Shown here piece by piece: positions 6,561 to 8,446 of a DNA stretch of 8,446 bases (the first letter of the stretch is position 1; the number at the start of each line of letters is the position of its first letter). Under the pieces are notes generated by a model. It ran no database searches. It saw only the letters and a program-made list of their open reading frames with translations, and was not told the DNA's origin. This DNA is from Clostridiales bacterium (GTDB lineage: Bacteria > Bacillota > Clostridia > Oscillospirales > Acutalibacteraceae). The position numbers and the translations under genes are program-made. The stretch is from NCBI GenBank assembly GCA_019417145.1, contig DXVY01000059.1, positions 1 through 8,446 of the forward strand, in the 5' to 3' direction.

Positions 6561-6591
6561 AAGAAAAGGGGAGCAGCCGCAGCTGCTCCCC
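6561..6591 (-). terminator. Rho-independent terminator of rubrerythrin
   Basis: GGGGAGCAGC (6582-6591 read on the minus strand) pairs with GCTGCTCCCC (6568-6577) as a perfect 10-bp stem with a 4-nt TGCG loop. It is followed by TTTTCTT (6561-6567). It begins 15 nt after the rubrerythrin stop and insulates the gene from the operon promoter downstream. Confidence 0.93.
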
Positions 6592-6606
6592 TGTATTAAC
6601 CGTATC

Positions 6607-7152
6607 TTATTCGCCAAAATACCGCTTCAGAAGGCCGGCAAAGCCGCAGCCGTGCCGTGCTTCGTCCTTGCACATCTCATGCACGGTGTCATGAATGGCG
6701 TCATAGCCCAGCTCCTTGGCGCGGGTGGCCAGCATCTTCTTGCCCAAGCAGGCGCCGGCCTCGGCCTCGGCCCGCATCTGCAGGTTCTTCTTGGTGTCGG
6801 CGGTGACGACCTCGCCCAGCAGCTCGGCAAACTTGGCGGCATGCTCGGCCTCTTCCAAAGCATAACGCTTGAAGGCCTCGGCTACCTCGGGATAGCCTTC
6901 CCGGTCGGCCTGACGGGACATGGCCAGATACATGCCTACCTCAGAGCACTCGCCCACAAAGTTGGCCCGCAGGTCCTCCACGACCTTCTCATCCAGGCCC
7001 TGGGCCACGCCGATCTTATGCTCGTCGGCATAGGCGGCCTCTTCCTTCTGCTCGATAAACTTGGAAGCGGGGGCGCCGCAAACCGGGCAGGCCTCGGGGG
7101 CCGCATCGCCGGTGTAAACATAACCGCAGACAGAGCAAACAAATTTTTTCAT
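6607..7152 (-). CDS. rbr: Reverse-type rubrerythrin (N-terminal rubredoxin, peroxide reductase)
   Basis: This 181-residue cytoplasmic protein has a rubredoxin domain first (C6-x2-C9-GYVYTG and C22-PV-C25-GAP) followed by a ferritin-like diiron four-helix domain. In classical rubrerythrin the order is the opposite. Candidate diiron ligands are E68 (GECSEVGMY), E101/H104 (EEAEH), E129 or E131, and E164/H167 (DEARH). Such proteins reduce hydrogen peroxide to water using electrons from NADH via rubredoxin-type carriers, and in clostridia they are strongly induced by air and peroxide. The ATG has GGGAGG upstream at normal spacing. It lies 71 nt downstream of perR in the same direction, which supports PerR control. 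Length is normal for this two-domain form. Confidence 0.94.
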   Translation of the reverse strand: MKKFVCSVCGYVYTGDAAPEACPVCGAPASKFIEQKEEAAYADEHKIGVAQGLDEKVVEDLRANFVGECSEVGMYLAMSRQADREGYPEVAEAFKRYALEEAEHAAKFAELLGEVVTADTKKNLQMRAEAEAGACLGKKMLATRAKELGYDAIHDTVHEMCKDEARHGCGFAGLLKRYFGE

Positions 7153-7182
7153 GATTTCATTCCTCCCGATTTTTTCAAAAAG

Positions 7183-7191
7183 ATTATATCA
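7183..7191 (-). promoter_or_regulatory. Extended -10 promoter element of rubrerythrin
   Basis: TGATATAAT on the minus strand is a full extended -10 motif, placing a transcription start about 24 nt before the rubrerythrin ATG. I find no good -35 hexamer at 16-18 nt, which extended -10 promoters can tolerate. No clear PerR box overlaps it, so any PerR control of this promoter is not visible in the sequence. Confidence 0.5.
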
Positions 7192-7199
7192 TTGATCCC

Positions 7200-7217
7200 G
7201 CGGAAAATTGCTTCCGC
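7200..7217 (-). other. Hairpin in the perR-rubrerythrin gap
   Basis: GCGGAA and TTCCGC pair around a 6-nt loop immediately after the perR stop. The pairing can be extended imperfectly by GC-rich flanks (CCC / GGG) reaching the stop codon. There is no adjacent T-tract, though ATCTTTTT follows some 15 nt later. It may be a weak terminator that lets some perR transcripts read into rubrerythrin. Confidence 0.35.
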
Positions 7218-7223
7218 AGGGGG

Positions 7224-7613
7224 TCAGCTATCTTTGGCCTTGCGGCAGGCCGGACACAAACCGTAAAACATTAGCTGGTGCCGGCTGACGCTGCATCCGG
7301 AACAGGCCTCCGCTTGCCTTTCCACCTCGGCCAACAGGGGCAGCGGCAGGTCCAGCACAGCGGAACAGTTTTCACAGAAAAGATGATAGTGGGGATGGGT
7401 GGAAGCGTCAAAGCGCTCGGTGCCGTCTCCAGGGGTAAAACTAATAATTTCCCCGGCGTCCCGCAAGGCGGCCAAATTCCGGTAAACCGTCCCCAGGCTG
7501 ATGCTGGGCAGCTCCTTTCGCACCTGGTCATAGATCCAGGCGGCGGACGGATGGCAGGTAACTCCCTGCAAGGTTTTCAAGACGGTTTCCCTCTGCCGGG
7601 AATACTTCTTCAC
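7224..7613 (-). CDS. perR: PerR-type Fur-family peroxide-sensing repressor (GTG start)
   Basis: The 129-residue product has a winged-helix N-terminal domain with recognition helix SLGTVYRNLAAL (39-50) and a C-terminal metal-binding dimer domain. Compared by memory with Bacillus subtilis PerR, every metal ligand appears at a constant offset of 16: H21, D69, H75, H77, D88 for the regulatory Fe/Mn site (H37, D85, H91, H93, D104) and C80, C83, C120, C123 for the structural zinc. Asp69, rather than Glu, is the feature that separates PerR from Fur. It should repress peroxide-defence genes until iron-catalysed histidine oxidation releases it. The start codon is GTG with AAGAGG seven nt upstream; no ATG alternative exists nearby. 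It precedes rubrerythrin, a typical PerR target. Confidence 0.93.
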   Translation of the reverse strand: MKKYSRQRETVLKTLQGVTCHPSAAWIYDQVRKELPSISLGTVYRNLAALRDAGEIISFTPGDGTERFDASTHPHYHLFCENCSAVLDLPLPLLAEVERQAEACSGCSVSRHQLMFYGLCPACRKAKDS

Positions 7614-7629
7614 TGTGATGCCTCTTTTC

Positions 7630-7650
7630 TAATAATAGGAATCATTATTA
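7630..7650 (-). promoter_or_regulatory. Putative PerR/Fur box at the perR transcription start
   Basis: TAATAAT and ATTATTA form a perfect 7-bp inverted repeat separated by 7 nt. It resembles the AT-rich Fur/Per boxes: the central 19 bases match the classical Fur-box consensus at about 13 positions. It lies 11 nt downstream of the -10 hexamer, covering roughly +5 to +25, where a bound dimer would block initiation, so negative autoregulation of perR is likely. Confidence 0.65.
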
Positions 7651-7661
7651 TTTCTGTTTAT

Positions 7662-7690
7662 ACTATACATCCATTTTTTCCCTTTGTCAA
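7662..7690 (-). promoter_or_regulatory. perR promoter
   Basis: On the minus strand a consensus TTGACA (7685-7690) and TATAGT (7662-7667, five of six) are separated by exactly 17 nt. The start of transcription would be near 7655, about 42 nt before the GTG codon and immediately before the inverted repeat at 7630-7650. Confidence 0.8.
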
Positions 7691-7700
7691 GCCAAAAAAA

Positions 7701-7745
7701 CAAAAAATTTTTCCGGCCCCTGCTTATTGTAAAAGCAGGGGCCGG
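7701..7745 (-). terminator. Terminator of the feoB transcript
   Basis: A perfect 13-bp stem (7713-7725 with 7733-7745) encloses a 7-nt loop. On the minus strand it is followed by five A and then six T, another G and seven more T, so the T-tract is displaced by five bases. It starts 6 nt past the stop codon of the Cys-rich gene and ends right before the perR -35, separating the two units. Confidence 0.75.
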
Positions 7746-7751
7746 TTGGGA

Positions 7752-7916
7752 TTATGAATTATTCTTATGGCCGGCGGCGCATGTCCCGTTCCGGCCGCAG
7801 CGGTCACAACCGCCGCAGCAGCTTTTGCCCCGGTTTTTTATTTGATAAAAGACGGCCCCCGCCACCGCAGCCACGGCCAAGAGAGCGATCAGTACAGTTA
7901 AAATGGTACCCAACAT
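7752..7916 (-). CDS. FeoB-associated Cys-rich membrane protein
   Basis: A 54-residue protein begins MLGTILTVLIALLAVAAV, a single hydrophobic helix of about 23 residues, followed by a short basic cytoplasmic or exposed part with cysteines at 33, 34, 37, 40 and 46 (CCGGCDRCGRNGTC) and a polar end. This is the layout of the small FeoB-associated Cys-rich proteins found directly after feoB in many Firmicutes; their proposed role is in ferrous iron handling at the FeoB pore, but this is not firmly established. The ATG at 7916 has AGGAGG eight nt upstream. A nearer ATG at 7924 is out of frame. The start is 19 nt after the feoB stop, so the two are co-transcribed. Confidence 0.88.
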   Translation of the reverse strand: MLGTILTVLIALLAVAAVAGAVFYQIKNRGKSCCGGCDRCGRNGTCAAGHKNNS

Positions 7917-7935
7917 ACAACATACCTCCTATGGG

Positions 7936-8446
7936 TTAACCCAAACCTAGCAGTCGGCCGCCCTGGTATACCAAGAAGGAAACGACCCAGGCCACGCCCA
8001 ACTGCATGAGGATGGCGAAAAGGGTCCACTTCCAGGAACGCATTTCCCGGCGGATGGCCGACAGGGCGGCAAAACAAGGGATATAGAGCAGCACAAAGGT
8101 CAAAAAGGAAAAGGCGGAAAGGGGGGTAAATACGCCGGTAAGAGCGGCGGCGCTGGCCGTGGTATCGGACGCGCCGAACAGGATGCCGAAGGTAGAGACT
8201 ACGGTTTCCTTGGCGGCCAGGCCGGACACCAAAGCCACCGAGGCCTGCCAGAATCCAAAGCCCAGGGGGGCGAAGATGGGGGCGATCGCCGTTCCGATGA
8301 CCGCCAGGATGCTGTCGGTGCTGTCGGACACCATATCCAGGGACGGGCTGAAGGACTGCAAAAACCAGATGATAACGCTGGCGGCCAGCAGCACGGTGCC
8401 CGCCTTTAGAATAAAGTCCTTGAGCCGCTCCCATATATGGATAGCC
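7936..8446 (-). CDS. feoB: Ferrous iron transporter FeoB, C-terminal part (5' end outside window)
   Basis: The last 169 residues of FeoB are visible; the frame runs off the right edge, so the G domain and first membrane helices are missing from view, not lost. Recognisable family sequence includes IWERLKDFILKAGTV at the fragment start, IAPIFAPLGFGFWQASVAL, and LAAKETVVSTFGILFG, followed by further hydrophobic segments (LTFVLLYIPCFAALSAI and TLFAILMQLGVAWVVSFLVY). At least four transmembrane segments are present, consistent with the gate region. FeoB imports Fe2+ across the cytoplasmic membrane in anaerobes using GTP hydrolysis. The TAA stop at 7936-7938 is followed closely by the Cys-rich partner gene. 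Confidence 0.95.
   Translation of the reverse strand, partial: AIHIWERLKDFILKAGTVLLAASVIIWFLQSFSPSLDMVSDSTDSILAVIGTAIAPIFAPLGFGFWQASVALVSGLAAKETVVSTFGILFGASDTTASAAALTGVFTPLSAFSFLTFVLLYIPCFAALSAIRREMRSWKWTLFAILMQLGVAWVVSFLVYQGGRLLGLG

Overview
The window looks like a chromosomal segment of an anaerobic, moderately GC-rich Gram-positive bacterium, most likely a gut-type Clostridia member (Oscillospirales-like). This is inferred from strong AGGAGG-type ribosome sites, an oxygen-sensitive ferredoxin-dependent 2-oxoacid oxidoreductase, a reverse-type rubrerythrin, a PerR-type repressor and a FeoB-associated Cys-rich small protein. All confidently called genes lie on the minus strand, so transcription runs from high to low coordinates. 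No mobile element, CRISPR array, rRNA or tRNA was seen.

Right part (about 6561-8446), iron and peroxide stress: the C-terminal part of feoB enters from the right edge, followed 19 nt later by a 54-residue FeoB-associated Cys-rich membrane protein and a 13-bp hairpin terminator. Next is perR (GTG start), with a near-consensus promoter and a perfect 7-7-7 AT-rich inverted repeat just downstream of the -10 that looks like its own operator. Then comes a reverse rubrerythrin with its own extended -10 element and a strong terminator. Together these import ferrous iron, sense peroxide and remove it.

Middle and left part (about 290-6296), aryl-pyruvate / arylacetate metabolism: one promoter (TTGTAA-18-TATAAT with extended -10) drives an apparent six-gene operon: paaK copy A (TTG start), iorA, iorB, a DUF2007-type small protein, paaK copy B, and a double-ACT-domain protein, closed by a palindromic terminator at 290-322. 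IorAB oxidatively decarboxylates aromatic 2-oxoacids made by transamination of Trp, Phe and Tyr to arylacetyl-CoA and reduced ferredoxin. PaaK enzymes interconvert arylacetates and arylacetyl-CoA. The ACT protein is a plausible aromatic amino acid sensor. Depending on redox state the set could ferment aromatic amino acids or rebuild them from arylacetates by reductive carboxylation. Having two clearly diverged ligases around one IorAB suggests more than one arylacetate substrate.

The first 290 bases hold no convincing gene, but a full-consensus promoter (TTGACA-17-TATAAT) at 3-31 points off the left edge. The 405-nt gap between paaK A and rubrerythrin holds the operon promoter, a leader hairpin, small inverted repeats and the rubrerythrin terminator. 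No wholly new system is claimed; the most interesting points are the two-ligase operon with its ACT and DUF2007 partners, and the compact PerR operator.
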